Shown: one piece after another, positions 45,600-54,241 of the stretch
Numbering within the stretch: position 1 is the stretch's first letter
Layout of the letters: every line of letters begins with the position of its first letter
From: Streptomyces europaeiscabiei
GTDB lineage: Bacteria > Actinomycetota > Actinomycetes > Streptomycetales > Streptomycetaceae
Direction: 5' to 3'
Assembly: GCF_036346855.1 (NCBI RefSeq)
Contig: NZ_CP107841.1
Coordinates: 10,668,001-10,732,000 of the forward strand
DNA length: 64,000 bases
Position numbers and translations under genes: made by a program
The notes under the pieces: generated by a model
Databases searched by the model: none
What the model was told of the DNA's origin: nothing
The model's input: the letters and a program-made list of their open reading frames with translations, nothing else

Positions 45600-45701
45600 G
45601 TCGTGGAGGGTCATGTCAACCGGATCAAAATGCTCAAGCGCCAGATGTTCGGCCGTGCGGGATTCGCCTTGCTTCGCAAACGAGTCCTCCTGGCCACGTG
45701 A
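45600..45701 (+). pseudogene. ISL3-family transposase C-terminal remnant
   Basis: The frame reads VVEGHVNRIKMLKRQMFGRA then GFALLRKRVLLAT and a stop. This is the conserved end of ISL3 transposases. Only about 34 codons remain, adjacent to the IS110 remnant. Confidence 0.65.
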
Positions 45702-45763
45702 GCGTTTGTCAGTGTCTGCTGGAATGCTGGCTTCGTCCGCGAGAGCGATACCAGGAGCCGTGC

Positions 45764-46180
45764 ATGGGAACGTGGGGAACAGGCCCATTCGACAGCGATC
45801 TCGCTGCCGACTTCGTCGATGAACTCGAGGGACTGACTCCTCAGAAGGTCATCGAAGTGCTCGAGCGAGCATTCCAGCGAGTCACTCCCGGAGGACGCGT
45901 GGATGGCGGCGACGGCACCGATGCGGTGGCCGCCGCGGCTCTCGTTGCCAGCACAATCCCGGGCAGCGGGATTGTGATCGCCCCTGATGACGGACCCAGA
46001 GAACCTCTGCCGCAGCTCCCGTTGGCTCTCCGCACGTCAGCCGTGCTCGCTCTGCAGTGCGTACTCCAAGACGGATCGGAACTGCTGACCGGCTGGGTGG
46101 ACAGTGCCGACGCCGCTCAGTGGCGCCACGAAGTCCAACGGATCGCGGAGGCCCTGGGACCGATCGGTCACGAGCAGTAA
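45764..46180 (+). CDS. DUF4259 protein
   Basis: 138 residues beginning MGTWGTGPFDSDLAADFVDE, the hallmark of DUF4259. The rest is alpha-helical with an alanine-rich centre. Function unknown; relatives often lie in accessory regions. Ribosome-binding site GGAG 8 nt upstream of the ATG. No coupled neighbours. Confidence 0.85.
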   Translation: MGTWGTGPFDSDLAADFVDELEGLTPQKVIEVLERAFQRVTPGGRVDGGDGTDAVAAAALVASTIPGSGIVIAPDDGPREPLPQLPLALRTSAVLALQCVLQDGSELLTGWVDSADAAQWRHEVQRIAEALGPIGHEQ

Positions 46181-46387
46181 CCGCGCCACACGAAGTGGAC
46201 CAGAGCCCGTTCTCGCGGACAGAGCCACCGTGCCAAAGACGTACGGGCTGGGGCCGATGCCCTGGCGTGGGAGTACGGAGACCTACCGCCCGCACCGCGC
46301 CAGTTGCAATGATGCGGGTACCACAAGTGTGCTGGACAGTCCGTGATGCGGATCTACCCGAATCCGCGCCGACGCCTGGCCTGACGG

Positions 46388-46759
46388 TCAGACGGCGCGC
46401 AGTCGAGGGGGGTCAGGCTGCTCCGGCTCGGCCTCCGCAACAACCGTGAGGGGAACGGGGGCCTCGGTGTCGGTGGTCTCCTCCGCCCGGCGGCGCAGCT
46501 TCGACCTAAGGCTGATCAGCCCGCTCTTGACTTGCGGCGCGGCCTTCACCGCAACGGCCCCCAGCGCGACGCCCGTGCCGAGGATCACCAGAGCCGCCTT
46601 GGTTCCGTCGAACAGCACGGCGTGCGTGTTGAGCGTGTTGTCGTCATTCCGCGCCAGCGGGCTCTTTCCGCCCGGAGTGCTCGACTGCGAGAGGTGTGTG
46701 TCGGAAGGATGCTCTACCAGCATCAGTTCCCTGATCGAGTCACCCCAGTTGAACTCCAT
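46388..46759 (-). CDS. Hypothetical single-pass membrane protein
   Basis: 123 residues with one hydrophobic helix (AALVILGTGVALGAVAVKAA, about residues 55-74), a basic stretch after it (LRSKLRRRAEE) and an acidic, Pro-rich C-terminus. N-in or N-out orientation is unclear. Function unknown. Confidence 0.55.
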   Translation of the reverse strand: MEFNWGDSIRELMLVEHPSDTHLSQSSTPGGKSPLARNDDNTLNTHAVLFDGTKAALVILGTGVALGAVAVKAAPQVKSGLISLRSKLRRRAEETTDTEAPVPLTVVAEAEPEQPDPPRLRAV

Positions 46760-46881
46760 GACGCAACTGTAGAGGCGGCCTGGCGCGCCGCGGCCCGGAA
46801 CGGCATGGTCTCCACTTTGGTCAACGGACGAGGCCCCGAAGACCCTTTGTCGGGGACTCCGGGGCGGGAGAGGATGCGTCC

Positions 46882-47274
46882 ATGATCGACACGAATGAGA
46901 AACCCGAGAAACAGGCCGCGATCGCCGCGGCGAAGGACGGTGAACTCCGCCTGCATGACCCCGCCGTCCGGGCCTCCGCCGTCGGCGTCCGGCTGTTCGA
47001 CCCCGAGTTCGTCGAGATCGGCGCCTCCGGGCGGCGCTGGACGTACGAGGAGATGGTCGCGGCCCTGCCCACCCTGCACGGCGGAGTGGACAGCCCGCAC
47101 ATCGAGGCCTCCGGGATGCGCGGGGTGCTCCTCACCGCGGACCTCGTGCACCTGACATACAAGAGCGTCATCGCCGGACGCCGGGCGCGCCGCAGCTCCC
47201 TGTGGCGCAAGGGCCAGGGCGACACCGGATGGCGGCTCTACTACCACCAGGGCACTCCCGTCCCCGAGGGCTGA
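46882..47274 (+). CDS. DUF4440 / SnoaL-like (NTF2-fold) protein
   Basis: 130 residues. RLHDPAVRASAVGVRLFDPE, FVEIGASGRRWTYEEMVAAL and the closing W-RLYYHQGTPVP follow the DUF4440 cone-shaped NTF2 fold pattern. These proteins bind or isomerise small molecules, or act as unknown stress proteins. Stand-alone gene. Confidence 0.8.
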   Translation: MIDTNEKPEKQAAIAAAKDGELRLHDPAVRASAVGVRLFDPEFVEIGASGRRWTYEEMVAALPTLHGGVDSPHIEASGMRGVLLTADLVHLTYKSVIAGRRARRSSLWRKGQGDTGWRLYYHQGTPVPEG

Positions 47275-47412
47275 ACACACCTTCAGTCAGGGCCTTCGGG
47301 CCTCCCCAGGGGATGGCCTGCCGACCGCCATAGGCGGCGACACGCGCGTGTCATGTGTGTTTCGTTCTGCTGCGTCGATAGGAAGTCACGCAACCCGATT
47401 GGAGGGACCGCG

Positions 47413-47940
47413 TCAGCGGCAGAGCTTGTCCAGGTCCTCCGAGAAGGACGGGAACTCGGCCTGTGCCTCGGTGATGATGTCCCGGGCGGGTCGGCGCGCC
47501 GTGGTGGCGTGGCGCTCGGCGAGTTCGGTCAGTGCCGGGTTCGGTCGCGCTTCGCGCTGCTCGTACTCGACGACCTCCATCGGGCCGAGGCCGTCGGCCA
47601 GCAGCCACAGGAAGTCGGACAGGTTTCCGGCCACGACGCCGCGTCCGCCCTCCGAGCCCAGGAACACCACGGGCTGTTCGGCGAGGGGCCGGCCCGGGCG
47701 CACACGCCACAGGGCGACGAGGCCGCCGGTGCCGTCCTGTCCGAAGACCCGGTAGGCGTCGTTGTCCAGTTCGTGGTTGCCGGTCCAGTTGCGGATCCAG
47801 TCGGTGGTCTCCTCAGCGGAGTCGAAGGCGTCGTAGGGCTCGAAGTCCACGCCCTCGCCGTCGTCGTAGTCAAACTCCACCTGGGCGACGGCGGCCAGGG
47901 CGGGCGGGAAGCGGCGGTCGTCGCCGGTCGTCTCGATCAT
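47413..47940 (-). CDS. SMI1/KNR4 (SUKH)-like protein
   Basis: 175 residues. The pattern of an acidic N-terminal half (DYDDGEGVDFEPYDAFDSAE), AYRVFGQDGTGGLVALWRV, EQPVVFLGSEGGRGVVAGNL and SDFLWLLADGLG fits the SUKH superfamily. Many members are immunity proteins against contact-dependent or polymorphic toxins. No partner toxin is intact nearby; an Rhs-type remnant lies at 55985. Could be an orphan immunity gene (inference). Confidence 0.75.
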   Translation of the reverse strand: MIETTGDDRRFPPALAAVAQVEFDYDDGEGVDFEPYDAFDSAEETTDWIRNWTGNHELDNDAYRVFGQDGTGGLVALWRVRPGRPLAEQPVVFLGSEGGRGVVAGNLSDFLWLLADGLGPMEVVEYEQREARPNPALTELAERHATTARRPARDIITEAQAEFPSFSEDLDKLCR

Positions 47941-48170
47941 GCCCGCAGGCTAGCCGCCGCCACTGACAACGGCCCTGGCCGACGGAGATGTCCACTGATC
48001 CCCAAGGCCGAACGCGCTTGCTCCCGGACCGGCAGGCAGGCCGACCTGTCGTCCGCATCATGCGCCGCGTGAAGGCCATCTGGAACATGTGTGTCCGGGT
48101 TGTGACCCTGATCGTGTGATGGTCCGGCCGCTGGTCACCGCCGGGTACTCACCACACCAGTGAGGACCCT

Positions 48171-48490
48171 CTACTTGTCGAGCGGCTCGGCGAGGTGCGC
48201 CTGCGCGACCACGTCGATCCGTCGGGCGAGGTCGAAGTCCGCTTCCGTCAGCTTGTGGCCGACGTCGTGCGTGGTGATCCCGAACCGCAGCTTCCCCACC
48301 GCAGATCGATGTCCGCGTGATGGCCGATCAGCCGCTCGACGTCCGCGACGTGCACGATCATCGCCACGCCACCGTGATACCGGATCCCGTACGAGCGGGT
48401 GATCTCATCCCCCTCGCGCCGCCACCCCGGCACCGTCGCCAGGGCGGCCGTGATCTCGTCCTCGGTCAGCGGCACCGGTGCCTCTGCCAC
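48171..48490 (-). pseudogene. Pterin-4a-carbinolamine dehydratase with one-base frameshift
   Basis: The first part reads LTEDEITAALATVPGWRREG and LIGHHADIDLRW in one frame. After the Trp codon near 48297 one base is missing from the expected W-G-K-L, and the rest continues in the next frame as KLRFGITTHDVGHKLTEADF then DLARRIDVVAQAHLAEPLDK and stop. The enzyme recycles tetrahydrobiopterin. Either a recent mutation or a sequencing error; all other residues look normal. Confidence 0.8.
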
Positions 48491-48491
48491 G

Positions 48492-48848
48492 TCAGCTCCC
48501 CTCGGTCACAGGCGCCAGAACCTCCGCCAGGTCCCGGCCGACCGGGGCATCCTGCCACGGCCGCATCGCCCGCTGAAGGGTGACCAACTCCCGCGCCATC
48601 CGGGCCGACCGGGTCTCGACGGCGATGTCCGCCACCGCACGGGCGATCTCCAACGCCCGGTCCGGCTCGCCCACGCCGGCCGCCGCGGTGGCGTGCCGGG
48701 CGAGGTACACGCCGCGGTCACGGCGCGCCGTCTCGGGGACGACGTCGAGGACTTGGCCCCACAGAGAGACGGCCTCTACGCCGAGGCCGAGACGCCCGTG
48801 GCAGGTGGCGCTGCGCCGGGCCGCTCGAGGTACGGCGTGAGGGCGCAC
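48492..48848 (-). pseudogene. C-terminal fragment of a TPR-containing regulator
   Basis: About 100 coding-like residues of helical repeats (LGLGVEAVSLWGQVLDVVPE, ALEIARAVADIAVETRSARM, LVTLQRAMRPWQDAPVGRDL) match the tail of actinomycete XRE-HTH/TPR regulators. No HTH part is present upstream. It ends 1 nt before the dehydratase start, so the two were probably one transcript. Confidence 0.55.
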
Positions 48849-49119
48849 CCGCGTGGGAGGTGCCGCTGGAGACGCTCACGTGCAGCTGCTCGTGCCACCG
48901 TAAGAGCCCCCGGGCCAGTCGCAGGCACCCCCGTTAGGGCGGCCGGTCCGGGCCCCGTCCGGGTCTTGCGGATCTCGAACATCGCACCCTTGCGCTGGGG
49001 TGTTGCGACGATCGCTAGAACTCAAGCGTTCCCCTGGGGCCAATGGACTCGTTCGAAGCCACGGGACCGGGAATCGGGCAAAGCACGAACCACGATTGGA
49101 CCAAGAGCGCTGACGTCCC

Positions 49120-49548
49120 TTATCTGCCGGGAGCCCGCCTGCCCGGAACCGCGACACCGCCGGACGCCGCGGCGTCGAGGAGGCAGCGGAAGGTGGGGCA
49201 CTCCATGTGGCTCGGCGCGGGGCACGCGGCGGCATGGCGCAGGGAGTCGCGCAGTACGCCCAGTTCACGGATCCTGTGGTCCAGTTCCTCCACCTTGGCC
49301 GCCAGCATCTGCCGGTCGATACGCGGCTGCCCGTCCGGCGCGAACATGAGCGCGATCTCGTCGAGCGAGAACCCGGCCGTCCGCCCCAGCGCGATCAGCG
49401 CCAGCCGCTCCAGTACGCCCGCGTCGTACTGGCGGCGCAGGCCCCGTCGGCCCGTCGAGGAGATCAGACCTTTCTCCTCGTAATAGCGCAGGGTCGATGC
49501 TGGGACCCCGGCGCGGTGCGACACATCGGCGATGTCCACTTCTGCCAT
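49120..49548 (-). CDS. MerR-family transcriptional regulator
   Basis: 142 residues. N-terminal winged HTH (DVSHRAGVPASTLRYYEEKG, then RQYDAGVLERLALIALGRTA) and a dimerisation helix. Two Cys (CPAPSHMECPTFRC has three) near the C-terminus could sense a metal or oxidant. The ATG at 49548 faces a divergent methyltransferase gene with a palindrome between, the usual MerR arrangement. Likely controls itself and the methyltransferase. Confidence 0.9.
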   Translation of the reverse strand: MAEVDIADVSHRAGVPASTLRYYEEKGLISSTGRRGLRRQYDAGVLERLALIALGRTAGFSLDEIALMFAPDGQPRIDRQMLAAKVEELDHRIRELGVLRDSLRHAAACPAPSHMECPTFRCLLDAAASGGVAVPGRRAPGR

Positions 49549-49553
49549 TCTGC

Positions 49554-49581
49554 TTGACCTCAAGTCGACTTGAAGTAGAAC
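49554..49581 (+). promoter_or_regulatory. MerR-type promoter/operator
   Basis: TTGACC (49554-49559) serves as -35. TCAAGTCGACTTGA (49560-49573) is a perfect 14-bp palindrome in the spacer, the place where MerR proteins bind. TAGAAC (49576-49581) may be the -10 for the methyltransferase gene. Confidence 0.65.
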
Positions 49582-49626
49582 GCTGTCATCCCGGCACGAC
49601 GAAGGCAACCAGAAGGAGAGAAAGTC

Positions 49627-50487
49627 ATGGACTCTGCGCGCAGTGCCGACGACGAGCAGACAGCCCGCTGGAAAGGGCCCGCCGGTCAGGCGTGGGGCGA
49701 GCTGAAGGGAGTACTGGACGAGATGTTCAGGCCCATCGAGGAGCTTCTCGTCGATGCCGTCGCCGCCGAACAGGCTCGGCATGTGCTCGATGTCGGCTGC
49801 GGTACGGGCGGCCTCACGCTGGCCGTGGCGCGACGGCTGGGTCCGGGGGGCCGCTGTGTCGGCGTCGACATCTCCGAACCGATGATCAGCACGGCCCGGG
49901 AGGACGCCGAACAGGAGGACGTACCGGCGTCGTTCGTCTGCGCCGACGCACAGGACCACGCCTTTGAACCCGGCGCCTTCGACGCCGTCATCTCGCGGTT
50001 CGGTGTCATGTTCTTCCTCGATCCCGTCCGGGCCTTCGCCAACCTCCGGCGCGCTGTCAGGGACGAGGGCGCGCTGCAGTGCGTCGTCTGGCGTGATCCG
50101 GCCGAGAACCCGTTCATGACGACGGCCCAGCGCGCCGCGTCACCGCTGCTCCCGGACCTGCCCGTCCGCCGGCCGGACGAGCCGGGACAGTTCGCCTTCG
50201 CGGACGCGGACAACGTCCGGCGCATCCTGGCGGAGAGCGGCTGGGCCGGGATCGACATCCGGCCGGTCGACGTGGTCTGCACCCTGCCCGAGCAGGAGCT
50301 GGTTCGTTACTTCACCCGGCTCGGTCCGGTGGGCATGTACCTGCCCGAGGTGGACGAGCAGACCTGCGGACGGGTCGTCGAGACGGTCCGTGCCGCCTTC
50401 GAGCCCTTCGTGCACGGCACGGAAGTCCGCTTCACCGCGGCCTGTTGGACGGTCGGCGCCCTAGCCTCGTCAGCGGAATTTTGCTGA
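49627..50487 (+). CDS. SAM-dependent methyltransferase (class I)
   Basis: 286 residues. Motif I VLDVGCGTGGLTLAVARRLG (about residue 55), the acidic end of beta 2 in GVDISEPM, and motif II FDAVISRFGVMFFLDP. Substrate unknown. AGGAG upstream of the ATG. Directly adjacent to the MerR operator and probably its main target. Confidence 0.88.
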   Translation: MDSARSADDEQTARWKGPAGQAWGELKGVLDEMFRPIEELLVDAVAAEQARHVLDVGCGTGGLTLAVARRLGPGGRCVGVDISEPMISTAREDAEQEDVPASFVCADAQDHAFEPGAFDAVISRFGVMFFLDPVRAFANLRRAVRDEGALQCVVWRDPAENPFMTTAQRAASPLLPDLPVRRPDEPGQFAFADADNVRRILAESGWAGIDIRPVDVVCTLPEQELVRYFTRLGPVGMYLPEVDEQTCGRVVETVRAAFEPFVHGTEVRFTAACWTVGALASSAEFC

Positions 50488-50538
50488 GGCCCGGCCCTCT
50501 TGCGTGAGCGCGGGCGCCCGGCGCATGGTGAGATCACG

Positions 50539-51249
50539 ATGACGCTGAAGAAAGCCCTGGTGGTCCGCGGCGGTTGGGAAGGGCACCAGCCGGTCGAGGC
50601 GACGGAACTGTTCCTGCCCTTCCTGCGGAGCAACGGATACGCCGTCCGGGTTGAGGATTCGACCGACGTCTACGCCGACACCGCCGAGATGGCCGGCACC
50701 GACCTGATCGTGCAGTGCGTCACGATGTCGGAGATCACGGGCGAGCAGCTCACGGGGCTGACCTCCGCGGTCGTGGCCGGCACCGGGTTCACCGGCTGGC
50801 ACGGCGGCATCGCCGACTCGTTCCGCGCCTCCTCCGACTATCTCCACCTGGTGGGTGGGCAGTTCGCCACGCACCCGGGCAGGAAACCGTGCGAGCGCCG
50901 GGGCGGGCCGGAGGACAACTTCCTGCCGCATACCATCGCCGTCACCGAAGCCGGCCGCGAGCACCCCGTCACCGCGGGCATCGGGGACTTCGAGCTGCAC
51001 ACCGAGCAGTACTGGGTGCTCCACGACGACCTCATCGACGTCCTGGCCACCACCACGCATCCCACCCGGCCGTGGGAGCCCTGGCACCGGCCGGTCACCT
51101 CACCGGCGGTCTGGACCCGTCGGTGGGGGGCCGGGCGGATCGTGGTGACGACGCCGGGGCACAGCCTCGACGTGCTGGAGAACCCCAACGTCCGCACCAT
51201 CATCGAGAGGGGCATGCTGTGGGCGACGCGCACCGCGTCGGCGTCGTAG
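50539..51249 (+). CDS. ThuA-domain protein
   Basis: 236 residues of the ThuA/glutamine amidotransferase-like fold: ALVVRGGWEGHQPVEATELF, GFTGWHGGIADSFRASSDYL, ITVT-type HPVTAGIGDF and QYWVLHDD. ThuA proteins act in sugar (trehalose-type) utilisation, often next to Gfo/Idh/MocA oxidoreductases, as here. The following gene starts 31 nt before its stop. Confidence 0.88.
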   Translation: MTLKKALVVRGGWEGHQPVEATELFLPFLRSNGYAVRVEDSTDVYADTAEMAGTDLIVQCVTMSEITGEQLTGLTSAVVAGTGFTGWHGGIADSFRASSDYLHLVGGQFATHPGRKPCERRGGPEDNFLPHTIAVTEAGREHPVTAGIGDFELHTEQYWVLHDDLIDVLATTTHPTRPWEPWHRPVTSPAVWTRRWGAGRIVVTTPGHSLDVLENPNVRTIIERGMLWATRTASAS

Positions 51250-52343
51250 GGCTCGGAGTCATCTCCCGCGCGTACCTGGACACGCTGGCCGGTCATCCCG
51301 CCGTGCGCGTGACCGCGGTCGCCGACCTTGACGCCTCCCGGTCGGCAGCGGTCGCCGCCGGACTGCCCGGCGTCCGGGCGCTGACCGTCGAGGAGCTGCT
51401 GAGCAGCCCGAACGTGGACACGGTACTGAACCTCACCACCCCCGGGGCGCACGCCGAAATCGCCCTCGGGGCCATCGGCCACGGCAAGAACGTCTACGGG
51501 GAGAAGCCGCTCGCCGCCACGCTCGCCGACGCCCACACCGTCATGGCGGCCGCCGCGCGGGCGGGAGTCGGAGTGGGGTGCGCGCCGGACACCGTGCTGG
51601 GCACCGGAGTGCAGACGGCGCGGGCGGCCCTGGCCGCCGGGAGCATCGGACGCCCGCTGTTCGCCTCGGCCGTGATGGTCACCCCGGGCCACGAACGCTG
51701 GCACCCGCACCCCGACTTCTACTACACCGAGGGCGGCGGCCCCCTGCTGGACATGGGGCCGTACTACCTCGCCTCCCTTGTCCATCTGCTGGGCCCGGTG
51801 CGGGCCGTGACGGGGGCGTCCAGCCGGCTGCGCGCCGAGCGGGTCATCGGTTCGGGCCCGCGCAGGGGAGAGCGGATACCGGTGGAGGTGGACAGTCATG
51901 TCTCCGGTGTGCTGGAGCACGTGGCCGGAACGCTGACGACGATCACGACGAGCTTCGACGGGGTGGCCACCACGGCGTCCCCGATCGAGGTCCACGGCGA
52001 GGTGGGAACCCTCGCCGTCCCGGATCCGAACCGCTTCGACGGCGACGTACGGCTCTTCGGACTCGGCGACACGCAGTGGCGCACGCTCCCTCCGTCCGCG
52101 GGCTACGTCGACGGCGCACGGGGAGTGGGGCTGCTCGACTTCATCGCCGCCGACGGGCAGCGGGCATCGCGCGCGAACGGCGAACTCGCCCTGCACGTAA
52201 TGGAGACGATGACCGCGCTGCTGCGTTCGTCGGCCGAGGGACGGCGCATCGAGCTGACGACGTCGGCGCAGCCGCCCGCCCCCGTACCGCTGACGGCCGC
52301 CGAGGACTGGGGTGGCAGGTCAGAGGCCACTCGATGCGCATGA
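51219..52343 (+). CDS. Gfo/Idh/MocA-family oxidoreductase
   Basis: 374 residues from GTG 51219, overlapping the ThuA gene by 31 nt. NAD(P)-binding Rossmann start (RVGVVGLGVISRAYLDTLA), the EKPLA motif (GKNVYGEKPLAATLADA, about residue 95) and the C-terminal alpha/beta domain with LLDMGPYYLASLVHLLGP. Likely oxidises a sugar or cyclitol in a short catabolic pair with ThuA. The C-terminal end is followed by unrelated decayed DNA. Confidence 0.9.
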   Translation: MGDAHRVGVVGLGVISRAYLDTLAGHPAVRVTAVADLDASRSAAVAAGLPGVRALTVEELLSSPNVDTVLNLTTPGAHAEIALGAIGHGKNVYGEKPLAATLADAHTVMAAAARAGVGVGCAPDTVLGTGVQTARAALAAGSIGRPLFASAVMVTPGHERWHPHPDFYYTEGGGPLLDMGPYYLASLVHLLGPVRAVTGASSRLRAERVIGSGPRRGERIPVEVDSHVSGVLEHVAGTLTTITTSFDGVATTASPIEVHGEVGTLAVPDPNRFDGDVRLFGLGDTQWRTLPPSAGYVDGARGVGLLDFIAADGQRASRANGELALHVMETMTALLRSSAEGRRIELTTSAQPPAPVPLTAAEDWGGRSEATRCA

Positions 52344-52636
52344 TTCGGAAGACGCCGTTCCTGAGCAGAACGAGCACTTGCGGGAGCTGGTCGACCACCT
52401 CGACGGCTTGGCGGCCGCGGTCACCGATGCCCACGGATCGCAGCGGATGACGCAGTACCTCGACGGCATCCAGGGGGCCGTCAACGGCTGGGGCGGTGCG
52501 CTGCCGGTCGACCCCGGCCACCCGGAGCGCCGTCAGACGGCGGACACCCGGTCTCCGCACAGCCCGCGTTCGGTGATGGCCACGCTTGTCAGAGCCTCGC
52601 CGAGCATGGACTTCACCGGGTACCGGCGTAACGCCG
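52344..52636. other. Short stretch without recognisable gene
   Basis: Nothing convincing between the oxidoreductase and the IS1380 remnant; open frames look compositional. Confidence 0.4.
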
Positions 52637-53563
52637 TCACCATCGCCATGGATCCATCATGGGCGCTGTGGGCGTGGTGAGGCCCGCCGGAGTGCGGGCA
52701 GCCGCAGACCCTCGCGTGGAGAGCCGGGAGGCGCGGCGGGTTCTGCCGTCGGCGACGGCAGGACCCGGCAGAGGGGACACCTCACCCGGAGGTGGCTCGG
52801 TACCCGCCCTCACACCATGCACCCAAATCAGCCACAGCAACAGACCGTGGCTGGAAAACGCCAACATCCGTGTGCGGGAGGGCCGGAGCGGGCCCCGGCG
52901 GCCGGCTCCTGGCAGCGACAGCCCGCCGCGCGATGTGCCGTCGTGCCAGCCAGTCGCGTGCCCCGCGAGCCGGGCGAGCATGGCGGGCGACGATGTCTTT
53001 GCGCCGCCGCCCCTCGCCAGGAAGCACAGCAGCGGGTGGAACCCGAAGCCGCCCTTATAGGGTGGAGCGGCCTGCTCTTTCTCGGAATGGCAGGTGACCA
53101 GCGTGGCGTCGAGGTCCAGGACCAGACCGGGCAGCATGCGTCCCGCGGCCCGAACCGCGGGTATGCCCTCACCGTGCTCGGCGGCCTGCAGCCAGGCGAC
53201 TTCCCGGGCCCGGGCACGGGCGGAAGCCAGCGAGGCGAGGGCACTGTCGTCAACATAGGCGAGCAGCCGCCAGGCCGTCGGTGTCGAGGCGGCAGGGCCC
53301 AAGACTGCTGGCTGGTCCCGCAGTACGGCCAGATCCGCGATGGCCTCACCACCGTCGGCGAGCATCACCGCAAGGTCGGTGGCGATCCGGCCCGGATCAT
53401 GTCCGGTCCCGCGCGGCCGAAGCGGCCTGAGGACGGCGGAGTACGCGGCGCTCAGACCGGTGGCATCAGCGAGATCCGCCAGCAGCCGCGCCCCGGCATG
53501 CCCGATCACCCCCGAACCATCGGCACTGACATGGACCTTGGGACGCAACCCGATACCCTGCAC
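52637..53563 (-). pseudogene. IS1380-family transposase, 3' part lost
   Basis: The first 185 or so codons match IS1380 transposases: KVHVSADGSGVIGHAGARLL, GTGHDPGRIATDLAVMLADG, LVLDLDATLVTCHSEKEQAA and GGFGFHPLLCFL. From about 53005 downward the frame is unrelated. The outer end is marked by GAAAGTGCC (53568-53576) and the complementary GGCACTTTC at 53631-53639, part of the element's terminal repeat. Confidence 0.75.
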
Positions 53564-53701
53564 GTAGAAAGTGCCCTCCGCCTGGACCGACAGAACCCCT
53601 CAGCAAGGTTCATCGTTCCCAGGTCAGGAAGGCACTTTCGTGTTTCTGCCTCAGCTGCCGCCGTACTCGGGCGAAACGGCGAGGCTAGCGGTGAGTACCC
53701 A

Positions 53702-53818
53702 TCACTTCGGGGTCTGGCCGCAGCAGGCGACGGTCTCGGTCTGGTCGGCGCCGGCGAGCGGCACTACGGCGAGCACAGCCGCCAGTGCCACGAACAAACC
53801 GAGTACGGCTCTACGCAT
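53702..53818 (-). CDS. Tandem secreted micropeptide, copy 1
   Basis: 38 codons: a basic start (MRRA), a hydrophobic core and an AGA cleavage site, then a predicted mature peptide DQTETVACCGQTPK (14 residues). AAGGAGATGTG precedes the ATG, a very good ribosome-binding site. A second copy lies 215 bp away with synonymous changes in the signal part, which supports real coding. Vicinal cysteines suggest a disulfide, metal or thiol-linked dimer. No family recognised; possibly a signal peptide molecule or antimicrobial (inference). Confidence 0.7.
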   Translation of the reverse strand: MRRAVLGLFVALAAVLAVVPLAGADQTETVACCGQTPK

Positions 53819-53916
53819 CACATCTCCTTGTCGAAGGGGAACGTGTCCAGTACTTCCGCTGGCGATGGCCGTGCCCGTCACATCGTCGGGCCGGTCGCGC
53901 CAGCGGTGAGTACCCA

Positions 53917-54033
53917 TTACTTCGGGGCATGGCCGCAGCAGGCGACGGTCTCGCTCTGGTCGGCGCCGGCGAGCGGCACCACCGCAAGCACCGCCGCCAG
54001 TGCCACGAACAAACCGAGTACGGCTCTACGCAC
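53917..54033 (-). CDS. Tandem secreted micropeptide, copy 2
   Basis: Same length as copy 1 with a GTG start preceded by AGGAGGAGAGA. The predicted signal peptide is identical after the start codon despite four synonymous codon changes. The mature peptide is DQSETVACCGHAPK, differing from copy 1 at three of 14 positions, and keeping the ETVACCG core and the PK end. The intergenic DNA of the two copies is not alike, so each may have its own control. Confidence 0.7.
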   Translation of the reverse strand: MRRAVLGLFVALAAVLAVVPLAGADQSETVACCGHAPK

Positions 54034-54241
54034 TCTCTCCTCCTGATCGCCGGAATCCGGTGCCGCTTCAAGCGGTCACTGATTCAGATGCACGAAACAG
54101 AGGCCTGGTTGTACGGGAGTTGTGACTCCTGCGGAAGCGCACCAACGTCCGGCAGGCCCCAAGCGGGAACTCCAGCGCCGCATCGGTCTTGCCGCCCCCA
54201 CGGCCGGGCCGCAGATGTCCCAAGCGCAGGAAGAAAATCAC

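Larger units (their letters stand above)
53688..54033. repeat. Direct repeat, unit spacing 215 bp
   Basis: Two copies of about 130 bp, each covering a micropeptide gene plus the 3' flank AGCGGTGAGTACCCA. Copy 1 starts at about 53688 and copy 2 at about 53903. The upstream flanks differ. Confidence 0.85.
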
